Positions 29,501 to 40,859 of a stretch of DNA of 64,000 nucleotides are shown here, one piece after another. The position numbers and the translations under genes were made by a program. Within the stretch, counting starts at the first letter, position 1. Each line of letters opens with the position of its first letter. Source of the DNA: Alloascoidea africana (lineage: Eukaryota; Ascomycota; Alloascoideomycetes; Alloascoideales; Alloascoideaceae); assembly GCA_030581615.1 (NCBI GenBank), contig JAKTTT010000003.1:62001-126000 (forward strand), written 5' to 3'. The notes below the pieces were generated by a model. The model was not told the DNA's origin. It searched no databases and saw only the letters and a program-made list of their open reading frames with translations.

Positions 29501-32204
29501 GGAACAATTGGAACAAGAATTGGAAAGAATGGCAAGACGCAAATTCAAATTTCTCATTTCTATGCAACGGTTGACGAAATTTAAACCTGATGAGATTGAA
29601 AATGCGGAATTTTTGTTACGTGCATATCCCGATTTACAAATTTCGTATCTCGATGAAGAACCTCCGGAGACGGAGGGTGAGGAACCCAAGATTTTTTCAG
29701 CAGTTATTGATGGACATTGTGAGATTTTGGAGAATGGGAGAAGAAGACCTAAATTTCGAGTTCAATTGTCGGGGAATCCGATTTTGGGAGATGGTAAATC
29801 GGATAATCAAAACCATGCCATCATATTTTATCGTGGAGAATATTTACAATTGGTGGATGCGAACCAGGACAATTACTTGGAAGAATGTCTCAAGATTCGA
29901 TCTGTACTTGCTGAATTTGAAGAGATGAACGTTGAGAATGTGAATCCGTATACTCCAGGGTTGGACACCGAGGCTGGACATCCAGTTGCGATTTTGGGAG
30001 CGCGTGAATACATTTTTTCGGAAAACATTGGGGTTTTGGGAGATGTTGCAGCGGGTAAAGAACAAACTTTTGGTACGCTGTTTGCAAGATGTTTAGCGCA
30101 AATTGGCGGTAAATTACACTATGGACATCCCGATTTTCTAAATGCCACGTTTATGTTGACAAGAGGAGGAGTTTCAAAAGCTCAAAAGGGACTTCATTTG
30201 AATGAGGATATTTATGCGGGTATGAATGCAATGTTACGAGGAGGAAGGATCAAGCATTGTGAATATTATCAATGTGGTAAAGGACGAGATATGGGATTTG
30301 GATCGATTTTGAATTTCACAACCAAGATTGGCGCCGGTATGGGAGAACAAATGTTGTCTCGTGAATACTACTATTTGGGAACACAATTACCAATTGATCG
30401 ATTTTTGTCGTTTTATTATGCACATCCGGGATTCCACATCAACAATTTGTTTATCATGATGTCTGTCCAACTGTTTATGGTTGTGCTTGTGAACATTGGT
30501 GCTCTTTCACACGAATCGATCACTTGTTATTATAACCGGAATCAGCCCATCACGGATCCGCAAATCCCCTGGGGGTGTTACAATTTGTCACCAGTTGTCG
30601 ATTGGGTGAGAAGATACACACTGTCGATTTTCATTGTATTTTTCATTTCGTTTGTGCCCCTGGTTGTTCAAGAGTTGACAGAACGCGGCGTTTGGAAGGC
30701 CGTTAGTCGGTTCTGCCACCATTTTGCGTCTCTATCGCCGTTGTTCGAGGTGTTTGTCTGCCAGATTTATGCGAACGCTTTGACCACGGACATGACACTT
30801 GGAGGAGCGCGGTACATTTCCACGGGCCGAGGAGTCGCAACCGCCCGCATTCCGTTTTCAGTGCTGTACTCGCGATTTGCCTCGACGTCGATCTACGTGG
30901 GCGCTCTGTGCCTGTTGATGCTGCTGTTTGGGTCCGTGGCCATGTGGCAGCCCGCGCTACTGTGGTTCTGGGCAACTCACGTTTCGCTGTGTATGGCGCC
31001 GTTCGTGTTCAACCCGCACCAGTTTTCGCGGACGGATTTTTTCATCGACTACCGGGACTTTATCCGGTGGCTGTCGCGCGGCAACACGCGGTTCCACAAG
31101 AACTCGTGGATCGGCTACGTGCGGATGACACGCACACGGATCACGGGCTTCAAGAGCAAGACGCTGGGCGACGACGAGTCCGAGCGCGGCGCGGGCGACG
31201 GGGCCAGAGCCCACCGCTCCAACGTGCTGTTCAGCACGGTGATCGGGGACCTGGTGCCGGCGGCCGCGTGCTTCGTGGCCTACACGTTCGCAAACGCGCA
31301 GAACGGGGTCCGGCACTACAAGGACGGCTCGGAGGTGCACGAGGTCAACTCGGTGCTGCGGCTGGTGGTGTGCACGCTGGGGCCCGTGGTGGTCAACATG
31401 GGCACGGTGCTGGTGATGCTGGGCGTGAGCTGCTGCCTGGGGCCCGTGCTGGGGCTCTGCTGCAAACGGGTCGCGGCCGTGACGGCTGGCATTTCGCACG
31501 GAATCGCGGTCGTGATCCACCTGGTCTTCTTCGTGGTGATGTGGGCCCTGGAGAACTTCAGCTTCGTGCGCATGCTGATAGGAATGTGTGCGGTCGTGAC
31601 GATCCAGCAGCTGCTGTTCTCGCTCATGACGGCCCTGCTGCTGACCCGCGAGTTCAAGCACGACCACTCGAACCGCGCCTGGTGGTCCGGTCGCTGGTAC
31701 GGCTCCGGCCTGGGCTGGCGGGCTCTGACCCAGCCGGCCCGCGAGTTCGTGTGCAAGACGGTGGAGCAGAGCTACTTTGCCGCGGACTTCATTCTCGGAC
31801 ACCTGCTGCTGTTCTTGCAACTGCCCGTGCTGGCAATCCCGCTGGTCGACCGCTGGCACTCGTGTCTGCTCTTCTGGCTCAAGCCGTCGCGCCAGATCAG
31901 GCCGCCCATCTACTCGCTCAAGCAGAACCGGCTGCGCAAGCGGATGGTGCGCCGCTACTCGGTGCTCTACTTCGCCGTGCTGCTGCTGCTGGTGCTCGTC
32001 ATCGCCGGCCCGGCCCTGGCCTCGCGCTCCATCGACATTGACGACAAGATCAAGAACTCGACCCTCAACGACAAGGACTCGACCTTCTACGGCCTCGTCC
32101 AGCCAAAACTGTTCAAGGGAGCGAACAACGATACAGGCCCTGATAGACCTTCCACTTGGCTGACCACAACCCCGGCTACCAGATCCTACTCCACAAAGGC
32201 ATAA
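26505..32204 (+). CDS. FKS1: 1,3-beta-glucan synthase catalytic subunit (GT48)
   Basis: One uninterrupted 1899-aa frame, the normal length for Fks1. The N-terminal 170 residues are Gln/Tyr/Pro-rich, followed by the Fks1 domain ([23 protein letters not shown]..., [14 protein letters not shown]). Next come six or so membrane spans (about 455-720), the large cytosolic GT48 region ([41 protein letters not shown]) and a C-terminal group of spans ending with [15 protein letters not shown]. Known echinocandin contact regions have the wild-type form: FLTLSLRDP at 651-659 and DWVRRYTL at 1366-1373. The enzyme makes wall glucan from UDP-glucose at the plasma membrane under Rho1 control. Base composition changes sharply within the gene: about 30% GC in the line 28141-28200 and 70% in 31201-31260 (hand counts). 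The protein stays conserved across the change. Confidence 0.98.
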   Translation: MSNYHPGQQPLPQQLSPDPNQMAYDPQSQHQQQHQHQQQPQYPDYREDSYYQDQSQTGYYQQDAYYPQGSQPMDPNYYPPAGEEYDPQGPENGYMPQGGYDDTSYAQSYGPSGYDYSDTGYRDGTPSQASYSDHRSSGQSTPLYGLDPALEQRSREPYPSWTVDNQVPITKEEIEDIFIDLTNKFGFQRDSMRNMYDHFMVLLDSRASRMTPNQALLSLHADYIGGDNANYRKWYFAAQLDLDDEVGFSNMKLGKLGKKARKAKKKSKKARKVVEENMNDPERAAEELKGETTLEAAVYRWKVKMNRMSQSERVRQVALYLLLWGEANQVRFVPECLCFIFKCADDYYTSETCQNRREIVPEGDYLNRVITPLYKYIRNQMYSVVDGKFVRRERDHNKVIGYDDINQLFWYPEGIAKIVFEDGSRLVDLTPEERFSRLGDVEWTMVFFKTYYESRTWFHTLTNFNRIWIIHITMYWFYTAYNSPTLYTKHYVQLLNNQPTASSKWAAAAIGGTVACLIQIGATFAEWIFVPRKWAGAQHLTRRLIFLIIVLLINLAPPVFCFYYAGLEEKSKVAHVVGAVGFFISVFTFLFFSVMPLGGLFTSYMNKNSRRYVASQTFTASFYSLEGIDMWLSYLMWIAIFAAKFTESYFFLTLSLRDPIRILSVMPMTRCVGEVWFGTSLCRQQARIVLGLMYTIDLILFFLDTYMWYIVCNTVFSVAQSFYLGISILTPWRNIFTRLPKRIYSKILATSDMEIKYKPKVLISQIWNAIVISMYREHLLAIDHVQKLLYHQVPSDVEGRRTLRAPTFFVSQDDNNFATEFFPKNSEAERRLSFFAQSLATPIREPLPVDNMPTFTVMVPHYSEKILLSLREIIREDDQFSRVTLLEYLKQLYPVEWDCFVKDTKILAEESSGFNNNGTSSDEEKEEDGLKKKIDDLPFYCIGFKSAAPEFTLRTRIWASLRSQTLYRTVSGFMNYSRAIKLLYRVENPEVVQMFGGNTEQLEQELERMARRKFKFLISMQRLTKFKPDEIENAEFLLRAYPDLQISYLDEEPPETEGEEPKIFSAVIDGHCEILENGRRRPKFRVQLSGNPILGDGKSDNQNHAIIFYRGEYLQLVDANQDNYLEECLKIRSVLAEFEEMNVENVNPYTPGLDTEAGHPVAILGAREYIFSENIGVLGDVAAGKEQTFGTLFARCLAQIGGKLHYGHPDFLNATFMLTRGGVSKAQKGLHLNEDIYAGMNAMLRGGRIKHCEYYQCGKGRDMGFGSILNFTTKIGAGMGEQMLSREYYYLGTQLPIDRFLSFYYAHPGFHINNLFIMMSVQLFMVVLVNIGALSHESITCYYNRNQPITDPQIPWGCYNLSPVVDWVRRYTLSIFIVFFISFVPLVVQELTERGVWKAVSRFCHHFASLSPLFEVFVCQIYANALTTDMTLGGARYISTGRGVATARIPFSVLYSRFASTSIYVGALCLLMLLFGSVAMWQPALLWFWATHVSLCMAPFVFNPHQFSRTDFFIDYRDFIRWLSRGNTRFHKNSWIGYVRMTRTRITGFKSKTLGDDESERGAGDGARAHRSNVLFSTVIGDLVPAAACFVAYTFANAQNGVRHYKDGSEVHEVNSVLRLVVCTLGPVVVNMGTVLVMLGVSCCLGPVLGLCCKRVAAVTAGISHGIAVVIHLVFFVVMWALENFSFVRMLIGMCAVVTIQQLLFSLMTALLLTREFKHDHSNRAWWSGRWYGSGLGWRALTQPAREFVCKTVEQSYFAADFILGHLLLFLQLPVLAIPLVDRWHSCLLFWLKPSRQIRPPIYSLKQNRLRKRMVRRYSVLYFAVLLLLVLVIAGPALASRSIDIDDKIKNSTLNDKDSTFYGLVQPKLFKGANNDTGPDRPSTWLTTTPATRSYSTKA

Positions 32205-32537
32205 AATAAATCCTATATACTTATACTTATACTTATACATTATACTATATACTACACACCACCACCATAGCGCGGTCTGAGAGCTGTTTGATAATTTGAA
32301 TCTGAATCTGAATTTTTGTTTTTTGGTCTTGTGCTCTCTCTTCCAGAGGTCCCAGATATAGGTGTATGGGTGTTACGCTGGAGGGGGGGCGAAAAATTTG
32401 CTTCCTCTTTCTCTCTCTCTCACCTCTCTCTTTCTCTCTCACAAACACTACTCCTGCCATCAACATCCTTCTTCCCTCACAACTAGACTATCCGAACCCT
32501 CCTCGTTATTCATTATACTTGTTCCTATATACATACA
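32205..32537. other. FKS1-DEF1 intergenic region
   Basis: 333 bp. An ACTTAT array (32219-32238) follows the FKS1 stop, and a CT-rich tract (about 32396-32445) precedes DEF1, as in the FKS1 promoter. No gene is seen. Confidence 0.5.
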
Positions 32538-34745
32538 ATGGTGGATACGCGCCCAAAACAGAGGGTGTCCTACAGAAACCGCTCTTCCTACCCATCCACA
32601 ACATCATCATCGTCATCCTCAACCACTCCACAGACACTAGATGAAGAAACAAAAAGGCTAAAGTCCCTGTACGGTTCCAGCTTGCCTAACCTACACGAAT
32701 TGTTCCCAGATTGGTCCGACGAAGACTTGCTAACGGCCCTGTCCGAAGTAGACGGCGATCTCGACGAAACAATTATACGAATTACCGAAGGACACGCTAC
32801 ACAGTGGGGGGAGGTCAAGAAGAAACAGAGAGACCATAAACAACATCAAAAATCTTCAACAGATGTTGTATCAAGTTTCACAGACTCCACAGCGGCTACA
32901 ACCTCTATATCCCCGTCTGCCTCATCTTCTGCTTCTGCTTCTACTTCTACTTCTACTTCATTTGGTAATGGCGGCGGACGACAAAAGAATCGACCCGCAA
33001 AACCTTCTTCTACACGCGGTGCGAAACAGAGACTGCAAAGACCTCCCGCAAAGACTAGTGGTGGCAAACCAAAGCATGTTCAATCCACATCTTCTTCTGC
33101 TTCATCTCGATCCCGAGATCGAGATCATGCTCATCCTACGGCTTCTACTACTGCTCCTAACTCGGCCCCATCACCATCCCCTGTAAAGTCTTGGGCAGCC
33201 GCTCTATCCAAAAAGGCAGAACCACCGAAACCCCAGCCAATTCAAACTCCAACTCCTGCCCCATCGACTCAGGAAACAACCGATCTCCATGAAGATTCCC
33301 AAACTGAACGTGTACAAAAATCCCCTTCCTCGCAACTTCATCACCAGCCTGCTGCTTCCGTTGTTGCTCCTCCTACTGCTGCTGCTGCTGCTGCTGCTCC
33401 TGAATCTCAAACCCAGGATCATCATCCCATCGAAAAGCCAAAGGCGCCACCAAGAGATCCAACAAGGAAACCAGAGTCGGCCTCTAGAACCATCTCAGCA
33501 ACCGTTCCTGTCCCTGCTGCTGTGCCCATTGCTCCCGCAAAACTCTCTTGGGCCGCCATTGCCACTTCAAAAGTGACAAAACCGGCTGCTGCTCCTGCTC
33601 CTGCCCCTTCTACCAAAAAAACCGGTCCTGAACCTGTGACAGAGAAAAATGTGCCTGTGGACGAACCTATCGATCCAACACCTGTTGAATCCCAAACACA
33701 AAATGTCTCGGCTGCTGACGAACAACCTTCAACATTCTCCTCGGAACCAGATGTTCCTGAATCAACCTCTCTTACTTCCCAACTCGTTGACACCACCCCT
33801 CTCACCGAAAGATCCTTGGAAACCATTCCTGATGTCTCTGTCCGACTACCAACCTCGTCCGTCGTTTCCGACGTGGCCTCCCAATCCTCATCTAATGTCC
33901 TCTCGCAAACCCAGTCTCAACCTCAACAGCCACAACAACAACAACAACAACAACAAACATCTCAACCCCAATCCCAACTTCAAAGCCTGTCTGCAAGAAC
34001 CTCTTCCTCCTCTCTTCTTCAGAGCCAGAGGTTCCCCAAGAGATTTAATAACGAGTCCTCGGTTATTCTCCCTAGCACTGTATCCCATATTGACCGTGTT
34101 GGAATTTCATTCGGTTCTCTAAACCTAAACGGCGAAGAATCACGACAGTCTTTGGATCAACAACAACAGCAAGCTCAGCAACAAGCTCAGCAGCAGCAGC
34201 AGCAGCAGCAGCAGCCTCAACAGACACAGACACAGACCTCTCAGACTCAGCCAGTGTCTGTTCCTCAGACTGCCCAAAATGCTACTCCCAAGATCCAAGC
34301 TGGTATTCAACAAAATCAGTACCAATCTCAGCTTTATCAACAACAGGCTCAACAGCAACAGTCTACTCAACAATCGCAACAACCTCAATCACAACAGCCT
34401 CAACAGCAATTGCAACAACAGGCACAGCAGCAACAACAACAACCTCCTCATCAACAGTCATATGGTAACAGCTACTATGGAAGATATGCTCAACCAAGTC
34501 AAACTCCCTATGCCCAGGTTAAACAGTTTGAAAATTATCCAAATACTTTTGGATATCAAGCAAATCCTGGATTCCTTGGTTATCCTACCGAATATGATTT
34601 TGATGCTTTACGACAGGATGGTTTGACTGCGAGACAACAACAGACACCAACAACTGCAAATGCTGGATTGAGAGATCGATCCTACGAAACTGGACCTACT
34701 TCACAACAGGCCTATGGTTCTGATGCTCAACAGGCTCAGAAGATT

Positions 34746-34780
<35 letters not shown>

Positions 34781-35486
34781 GCAACAGGCTCAGCAGGCTC
34801 AGCAAGCTCAGCAAGCTCAGCAGGCTCAACAGGCTCAGCAACCCCATGCTAGCTCTCCCGCTGCTGCCATTCCTCCTGGTACTGGAGCACCTCCTCCATT
34901 TAACACCCAGCCCTATTATGCTATGCCAATGTACTATAACTACTACTATAACCAACATTTGGGCCAGTATCCACAATATGCTCAACAACAACAACAGCAA
35001 CCGGGTCAAGCCCAAACCCAGGGCAAGTTTACGAACCCTTACTATGATCAGTATAGACCTCAACAGACCGGTACCCAACAGGGCCAAGCAACTGGTCAAC
35101 AGCAACATACTGGTACTCAACAGACCAGTCAACAAGGGAATCAACCAAGTGCTCCTGGTCTTGATCAATCCCAAATCTCTAACCCTCAACTTAACAACTT
35201 GACAGAGTTTTTGGATAGTCAAAAGGCTGCTAGACAGTCTAATCAGACCCAAGCACAAGTGCAAGCTCAAGCTCAAGCCCAGGCCCAAGCCCAAGCCCAG
35301 GCTCAAGCCCAGGCTCAAGCTCAAGCTCAAGCTCAGGGACAAGTGCCTCCACAAGGTCAACAACCTGGTACACCCGGCGCAGCGGTTGCCGGGACTCAAG
35401 GTCAATATCAGCAACCCTATCAACCTTATGGGTATAGCAGTGGATATCAAGGATACCAACAGCGTGGAACCTGGGGTGGATACTAA
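32538..35486 (+). CDS. DEF1: RNA polymerase II degradation factor Def1
   Basis: 982 aa, no intron. A CUE-type domain lies at about 48-95 ([20 protein letters not shown], then [20 protein letters not shown]), matching the N-terminal CUE of S. cerevisiae Def1 including its W(D/G)EVKK end. The rest is low complexity: Ser/Thr/Pro/Ala-rich to about residue 460, then very Gln-rich. It includes repeated QAQ units (34777-34850) and a 17-fold-like QA repeat (35252-35337), and ends in Tyr/Gly/Gln ([17 protein letters not shown]). Def1 brings Elongin-Cullin ligase to stalled polymerase II after DNA damage; in yeast it is cut by the proteasome to enter the nucleus. The Gln/Tyr tail is prion-like. Tract lengths probably vary among strains. 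Confidence 0.88.
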
Positions 35487-37139
35487 ATGCTTTTTGATCC
35501 AAAATAGTGGCTTTAAAGATGATGAAAAATGAAAAAATGCAATATTAAAGGAAAAGGAAAAAAATTCAAATATAAAACTTACATTTGAAAAATGTTATAT
35601 AAAAGCCCCCTTTTCAAAATTTTAAAGAAAAAAAGAAAGATTAGGGGATATTTAGTATCCCAAATGGTATGCTTCTTTATTATTATTTTTGTTATTGTTA
35701 TTGTTGTATCTCTCTTTCTCTTATTTTTTTTTATTTATTTGTGAGTACGTCTTCTGAATTGAAATTTTTTGAATTGTTGATGACTTTTTTTTTTAGGTAT
35801 TACTACTACTACTTTCTCTATATAAGTTGTCACAGAAATTTTGTTAATAAAACATGATGACATGTATTTTGATTCCCTCTCCTCTCCTCTCTTCCCTCCT
35901 GGTAAATTTGATTTCCGTAGATTTTTGGAAAGATAGAAAGGAGGAAGAGAAGGAGAATATTCCACCGACTGTTGTGATCGATGGGTGGATGGTTCACTAA
36001 TCATAGATCTTTAGATTGAAAGATTAAAACTGATCGTTTTTTTCTTCTGCTCTGTATTTCCCAATATGTAATCCCTACTGGTGGTGGGTATGAGCATTAC
36101 CATATCTTCCAAGCCAATTTTTGTCATTGTTTTTAAAAAAAAATTCATCTTTATATGTTAATGAAGAACACACGAAAACACACTTTTATTTTTTTTTTAA
36201 CAAAAACCGATAACTTGGTTATCTGAAGTGAATAATCTATACATTTAGAAATTATAAATGAGAATGCATTCTCATTTGTGAAAGAATATCAATTACACAC
36301 AGACCAAAACAAAAACAAAAACAAAAACAAAAATGAAAATGAAAATGAAAATGAAAATGAAAATGAAAATGAAAATGAAAATGAAAATGAAAATGAAAAT
36401 GAAAACATTTCTTATAAAGCCCTATCTGTTTCATACTAACTTGTGTTTTCTAAGATCAGATCTGACAGGTGGTGGCGGTTACAGTTTGTTTCACTACATG
36501 CACACACTAAGAGCACCCGACTTTTTCCCCGTACCTTAAAAGAGGGTTTGGTCTAGAATTATTGGCAATTACAAGTTTATAACAAAATGTAGAAGCCCTA
36601 GTTATTAATAACACATGAAAATAACTCGTGGTCCAATTCCTATATTTTAGACGGAGACATTATTATCCCGAGTTAGTTTGTTGGTCAAAACAGGGGGACT
36701 TGGGAAAACCGTGTAGTGAGGTGAACTCACTTGCAGCAGCATAAGTTGGCTGGATCTTTTTTTACCCATTCATTCTTCAATTACAAAAAGTGTCTTTGAC
36801 ACTCACATGTAGATTAGATATGCTTGCCTCAAAAACTTGGATAAAATGTGGGGTAAAGTCAAAAAAAAAAAATCTAGGTTTGATTCCAAAAGCCGAGGTT
36901 GTATACTGGCGGTCTCTTCACTCTTTTCCTTTTCTTTCGGCAGATACGCGTACAAATGAACTTGGAAAAAAAGATTGAATTTTCATTTTTTTTTTTTTTC
37001 TTTGGATTTTTCTTCCAATTCTATTTTATCTCCCTATACATAATAACAATGATATACTACTGTAACGTGAAAAAGCAAAATTATTCGAATTCTCGAAAAT
37101 GTCTGTCCTTTCTATTTCTTTTAACTTTCTCAAAGCCTT
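35487..37139. other. 1.65-kb convergent intergenic region
   Basis: This lies between the DEF1 and malate synthase 3' ends and is very AT-rich. It contains the AAAAAC/ATGAAA arrays at 36306-36404, long poly-T runs (near 36990-37003) and a CTCTC tract (35877-35898). The short inverted sequence GAGAATGCATTCTC at 36260-36273 is a perfect 14-bp palindrome. No gene or tRNA was recognised. Confidence 0.55.
36306..36404. repeat. AAAAAC array followed by a 12-copy ATGAAA array
   Basis: Four AAAAAC-type units (36306-36332) run directly into twelve exact copies of ATGAAA (36333-36404). The change from one unit to the other needs a single base step, so one array may have grown out of the other. An open frame across it would encode only Met-Lys repeats and is not a gene. 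Confidence 0.95.
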
Positions 37140-38774
37140 TTACAATTTGGCAGAGTAGTTGGAAATTGTGGTGATGTCATCGTACAACAATGATGTCAAA
37201 AACTCGGAATATCTTGCTCCCGTAATTTCGGGCTCGAATGCTTTAGCAGCCTCGACAAATTTGTTGCCCTTTGGTGCATTGGCAAGCAATTTGTTGGTCT
37301 CCTCCGTTAACAACTTCTTTGTGTATTCAGCAGTAACCTTCTTGCCCTCGGCAGTGGTAACTCCATGGCGGACCCACTGGTAAATCTGAGATCGGGAAAC
37401 CTCGGCAGTGGCAGCATCCTCCATGAGAAAGTTGATTGGAACACATCCAGTTCCACGGAGCCATGCTTCCATGTAGCCCAGACCAATGAAAATGTTCTTT
37501 CTGATTCCAGCCTCGGTGATCTTTCCTCCAGGGATAAATGGGTTGATCAAGTCACGAGCGCTAACCTCGACATCCTCGTTTCTCTTGTAGATTTGATTAG
37601 GTGTAGGCATGTGCTTGTTGAAAACCTCCAATGCAATGTGTGCAAGGGCAGGATGGGCAACCCAGGTTCCATCGTGTCCAGCAGTGACTTCACGGAGCTT
37701 GTCCTTGTAGACGCCCTCCATAGCAACCTTGTTAGCGGCGTCGTCGTTCTTGATTGGAATTTGAGCAGCCATTCCTCCCATGGCATGTACACCTCTCTTG
37801 TGGCATGTCTTGATGAGCAACTTGACATAGGCAGACATGTATGGCACAGTCATTGTCACGTCGCCTCTATCGGGGAGAACAAATTCCTTGTGGTTTCTAA
37901 ACTTCTTGATGAAAGAAAAGATGTAATCCCATCGGCCACAGTTCAAACCAGAGGAATGGTCTCTAAGCTCGTAAATGATTTCGTCCATTTCAAAAACGGC
38001 CAAAATGGTCTCAATGAGCACGGTTCCTCTGATGGTTCCCCGTGGGAGACCAACGATATCCTGAGAAAGGTTGAAAATATCGTTCCAAAGACGGGCTTCC
38101 AAATGGGACTCCATCTTTGGGAGGTAAAAGTAAGGACCAAATCCTTGCGCAATGGCTTCCTTTGCATTGTGGAAAAAGTAGAGGCCAAAGTCAAAAATGC
38201 CAGCAGAAATTGGCTTGCCATCTACGACAAAGTGCTTTTCATCCAAGTGCCATCCACGAGGACGGACAATAAGTGTTGGGAGCTTTCTGTCCGTTCTCAA
38301 GGTGTAGGTCTTACCGCCAGGAATGGTGAGGCTAATGTTCTTTCGGACGGCATCGTAAAGATTGACCTGTCCGTCAACAGCATTGAACCAGGTGGGGGCA
38401 GAAGAGTCCTCAAAGTCGGACATGTAGGTGTACACGTCGGCATTGAGGGCATTGATAACCATCTTTCTGTCGGTAGGACCAGTGATCTCGACTCTTCTGT
38501 CCACAAGGCCAGGAGCGGGAGGAGCACCCTTCCACGTAGCGTCGTTTCGGATGTGAGCGGTCGAGGGCAGGAAATCGGGGAACTTGCCGGCATCAATTTC
38601 CTTTTGTCTGATTTGGCGGCGCTGGAGCAAATCCTGACGGGTAGCCTCAAAAGTTCGGTGGAGGGTTGCCAAAAACGCAACGGCTTCCTTTGTCAATATA
38701 TGGGCCGCGTTCTTGGGGATGGGGGCCTTGATCTCCACGCCCTGGATGGTAGTATCGACGGAAATTCTGGACAT
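37140..38774 (-). CDS. MLS1: Malate synthase, glyoxylate cycle
   Basis: 544 aa from the ATG at 38774; the longer frame to 38876 adds 34 residues absent from the family. The enzyme condenses glyoxylate and acetyl-CoA to malate. Signature stretches: [25 protein letters not shown], the malate synthase signature [39 protein letters not shown] and [18 protein letters not shown]. The tail ends SAKL; the last tripeptide AKL is a permitted PTS1 variant of SKL, so peroxisomal import through Pex5/Pex14 is expected. The antisense strand is also open for 616 codons across the whole gene, a by-product of its codon choice. Carbon-source control is expected from the family, but no CSRE was confidently identified. 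Confidence 0.97.
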   Translation of the reverse strand: MSRISVDTTIQGVEIKAPIPKNAAHILTKEAVAFLATLHRTFEATRQDLLQRRQIRQKEIDAGKFPDFLPSTAHIRNDATWKGAPPAPGLVDRRVEITGPTDRKMVINALNADVYTYMSDFEDSSAPTWFNAVDGQVNLYDAVRKNISLTIPGGKTYTLRTDRKLPTLIVRPRGWHLDEKHFVVDGKPISAGIFDFGLYFFHNAKEAIAQGFGPYFYLPKMESHLEARLWNDIFNLSQDIVGLPRGTIRGTVLIETILAVFEMDEIIYELRDHSSGLNCGRWDYIFSFIKKFRNHKEFVLPDRGDVTMTVPYMSAYVKLLIKTCHKRGVHAMGGMAAQIPIKNDDAANKVAMEGVYKDKLREVTAGHDGTWVAHPALAHIALEVFNKHMPTPNQIYKRNEDVEVSARDLINPFIPGGKITEAGIRKNIFIGLGYMEAWLRGTGCVPINFLMEDAATAEVSRSQIYQWVRHGVTTAEGKKVTAEYTKKLLTEETNKLLANAPKGNKFVEAAKAFEPEITGARYSEFLTSLLYDDITTISNYSAKL

Positions 38775-39031
38775 ATTGATGGGAAGCTCAGAGTAGAAAT
38801 GGGGAAACGAGGAATTGGAAGGAAGGAAGAGAGAAGGGGGCCGATGGGGTACTTTTATACTTGGCTTGCTGCTCACATGGCTGGGGAAATCTGGGGTAGC
38901 GGGTCTCTTCCGAGTCAGCCCCGGCGCGATTGGCCGCCGCCCGCCTGCAAATTCCGAGCCGCCGAGACTCGGACCGAGCCGCCAGCCAGATACGCCAGAT
39001 ACGCCAGATACGAGCAGCGTTCACTTCGGCG
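38775..39031. promoter_or_regulatory. GC-rich divergent promoter, MLS1 / BRCT gene
   Basis: 257 bp between start codons, GC-rich in its right half. It contains GAGCCGCC repeats (38956-38985) and a CAGATACGC direct repeat (38986-39010, two full copies plus a partial one). A shared activator site could lie in these repeats. Confidence 0.45.
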
Positions 39032-39775
39032 ATGGACAGGCTGTTTCGCAGAGACGCCGCCAGGGTGGGCAAGAGGCAGCCAAAGAGACGGACGACGAAG
39101 CAGCACGTCCGCAACGTCCGCGTGGGGCACCAGCTCCTGGGCTCTGGGCTTGCTCGCGACCGCGGGAGAGATAGGGAGACGGAGAGGCCAGCTGGTGGAC
39201 ACTCCGGCCAGTTGACTCTGTCCCAGTGTCTAGGGGGGGCCGACGACGACGACGACGATGATAATGAGAGCAAGACAGAGGGCGGGTCCAAGAGCAATGT
39301 CACAGCAGAGAAAGAAAACACTGCTCCAAGTGGTGAACTATGTGTGAGCGCAAAGCCATCTCGAGAGTCACCCCTGGCCACAAACATTCATCAACAGGAG
39401 AGCCCACAGTTTCTAAAACGCTGTCGAATATACATCAACGGGACTACTTCGCCAAAGATATCCGATCATGCTCTTCGTACGCAGCTCATTAGGGTAGGTG
39501 CACGACTGGAAACGACTCTTGAATCTCAATCAGGCAGAGGTTTAACACATATCATTGTGACTGGCTCGCTTTCCGCTGGACGTAAGATAAAGTTCTCCAA
39601 GCTCAGAAATACAGAGTTTGTACATTTGGATTGGGCTCTGGATTCGTTAAAAAATGGAATGAAAATGCCGGAAAAGGATTATAGGCTGAAGGGTCTTTTT
39701 AACAACAATAGCTCGAGTGGTGTAGCGAACGCAGCAGGAGATATGAAGCTATTTGGGTACAAACAAGACAAATGA
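39032..39775 (+). CDS. Stand-alone BRCT-domain protein, Rev1-like BRCT
   Basis: 247 aa. The N-terminal 120 residues are basic then acidic and probably disordered (KRQPKRRTTK, a run of seven Asp). A BRCT domain occupies about 128-212: CRIYINGTTSPKI, LIRVGARLETTL, LTHIIVTGSLS, FVHLDWALDSLKNG, DYRL. The IYING opening, the TH-I-V strand and the W-DS helix with a Y-L end closely follow the BRCT of Rev1. No UmuC polymerase domain follows; the protein ends with MKLFGYKQDK. QLTLSQCL near residue 60 is faintly like a PCNA-binding box but lacks the aromatic pair. A DNA-damage role is inferred. The start at 39032 is preferred; the frame extends upstream through promoter repeats. Confidence 0.7.
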   Translation: MDRLFRRDAARVGKRQPKRRTTKQHVRNVRVGHQLLGSGLARDRGRDRETERPAGGHSGQLTLSQCLGGADDDDDDDNESKTEGGSKSNVTAEKENTAPSGELCVSAKPSRESPLATNIHQQESPQFLKRCRIYINGTTSPKISDHALRTQLIRVGARLETTLESQSGRGLTHIIVTGSLSAGRKIKFSKLRNTEFVHLDWALDSLKNGMKMPEKDYRLKGLFNNNSSSGVANAAGDMKLFGYKQDK

Positions 39776-39930
39776 ATAATGTTGATATGATATGGATAAA
39801 CAATTATCCCAACCACGATTAATGATGACCATTTTTGTTTTACTTGCCAGTAAGAATAAAGCAAATAACATTCATTTCTATCTTTCCAATCTATAGGTAA
39901 ACTATTGTACAATATTTCTGTCTGGTAGGG

Positions 39931-40548
39931 TCATAAAGATAACCGGTCTATGGAAATCACATCAGATGACAGTCTCCTAGCCGTTTGCAAGAGGTAGAAC
40001 TTTTCTTTACCATCCTTCGCCGTGTCTCCAATCCACCAGCGATCCGATGTTGAAGCACACTCTCCATGTGGGGAGCCACCTGGATGTTGTCTATGCATTG
40101 GACTTGTATTTCCACCTGTTCTTGTGAAAGAGGAAGACACTGATGATGAAAGAGACTCATTATTGGGTCCTGTTTTGCGATGCCCGTGTCCTAGGCTCTC
40201 CTCGTTGTTTCTTATGCTTGTTGTCGAGCCGGTTCGCGGTAACGTTGCGGTTGCTGCTGACCGTGTAGACGTATTTGACGGTACGCATTCTAGGGATGGT
40301 AATATTGGAGTGATGCCAGATTTCCGCTGATTCCCCTGGGTCTTGTGAACATGGCCCTTGTTTTGCTGATGACGATGGTTCGGGCCGGATGAGTCTGTGA
40401 GGCTATTTCCATGATGTCCTGTATCGCTCTTCCTTTGATTATGCGTCACTGTAGCCGTTACTCCAATACCTGAATTTCCATTGGAACCGGCTAAATATCC
40501 AACACTTGAGATCAAATACGAAAGAAAGGGTCTCGTAGAGGACGCCAT
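39931..40548 (-). CDS. Hypothetical Ser/Thr/Asn-rich protein with conserved-looking C-terminus
   Basis: 205 aa, not recognised. It begins MASSTRPFLSYLISSVGYLAG, which could be a short amphipathic or membrane-associating segment. A long disordered Ser/Gly/His/Asn region follows, then a more structured end with DRWWIGDTAKDGKEKFYLL, then RRLSSDVISIDRLSL. The paired RRLSS and DRLSL motifs look like phosphorylation or docking sites. Composition is coding-like and the ATG is well placed, so I believe it is expressed. It is convergent with the BRCT gene, 155 bp apart. No function is proposed. Confidence 0.55.
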   Translation of the reverse strand: MASSTRPFLSYLISSVGYLAGSNGNSGIGVTATVTHNQRKSDTGHHGNSLTDSSGPNHRHQQNKGHVHKTQGNQRKSGITPILPSLECVPSNTSTRSAATATLPRTGSTTSIRNNEESLGHGHRKTGPNNESLSSSVSSSFTRTGGNTSPMHRQHPGGSPHGECASTSDRWWIGDTAKDGKEKFYLLQTARRLSSDVISIDRLSL

Positions 40549-40859
40549 GGTGGAGTGGAAACAAGATGTGGGTGCAGATGATGACCAGGAAGGTTATCTT
40601 TTTTTTTTGATGTGTGCCCTACACTATGTAATCTGTGTGCGATAACGTTATTTTGATAGGTCTTCGAATCGCTTTTTCCCATTCATCCGTGCAAGAAAAA
40701 AAGCCGTGTTAAAAGAGACCAAGAGTAAATGCAAATATATTGCCTTTTTTTAAAGCTTCACCAATTGGACAGGCAATTCGAGTACACACTTATATGTAAC
40801 TATAATACAAAAGGACTGGTTTGTGAAGTGCTTTTGCACTACGGGAAATTGCGCTTTTA
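40549..40859. other. Intergenic region downstream of the MNN1-like gene
   Basis: 311 bp between two minus-strand genes. It holds the promoter of the hypothetical gene, with a T9 tract at about 40600-40608, and AT-rich 3' sequence of the mannosyltransferase gene. No gene is seen. Confidence 0.45.

Noticed and set aside
30908-32240. Long frames on both strands in the 3' part of FKS1
   Set aside because: High GC lowers stop frequency in every frame. Their translations are Arg/Pro/Ala/Gly-rich noise, while the FKS1 frame is conserved.
34701-35459. Leu-rich 252-aa frame antisense to DEF1
   Set aside because: It is the complement of CAG/CAA repeats, giving CTG/TTG Leu runs; not membrane-protein evidence.
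36333-36539. Met-Lys repeat frame
   Set aside because: Direct translation of the ATGAAA array; simple-sequence DNA, not a gene.
37365-39215. Plus-strand open frame of 616 codons over malate synthase
   Set aside because: It is antisense to a fully conserved gene. Its translation shows no domain, and its openness follows from MLS1 avoiding the codons TTA, CTA and TCA.
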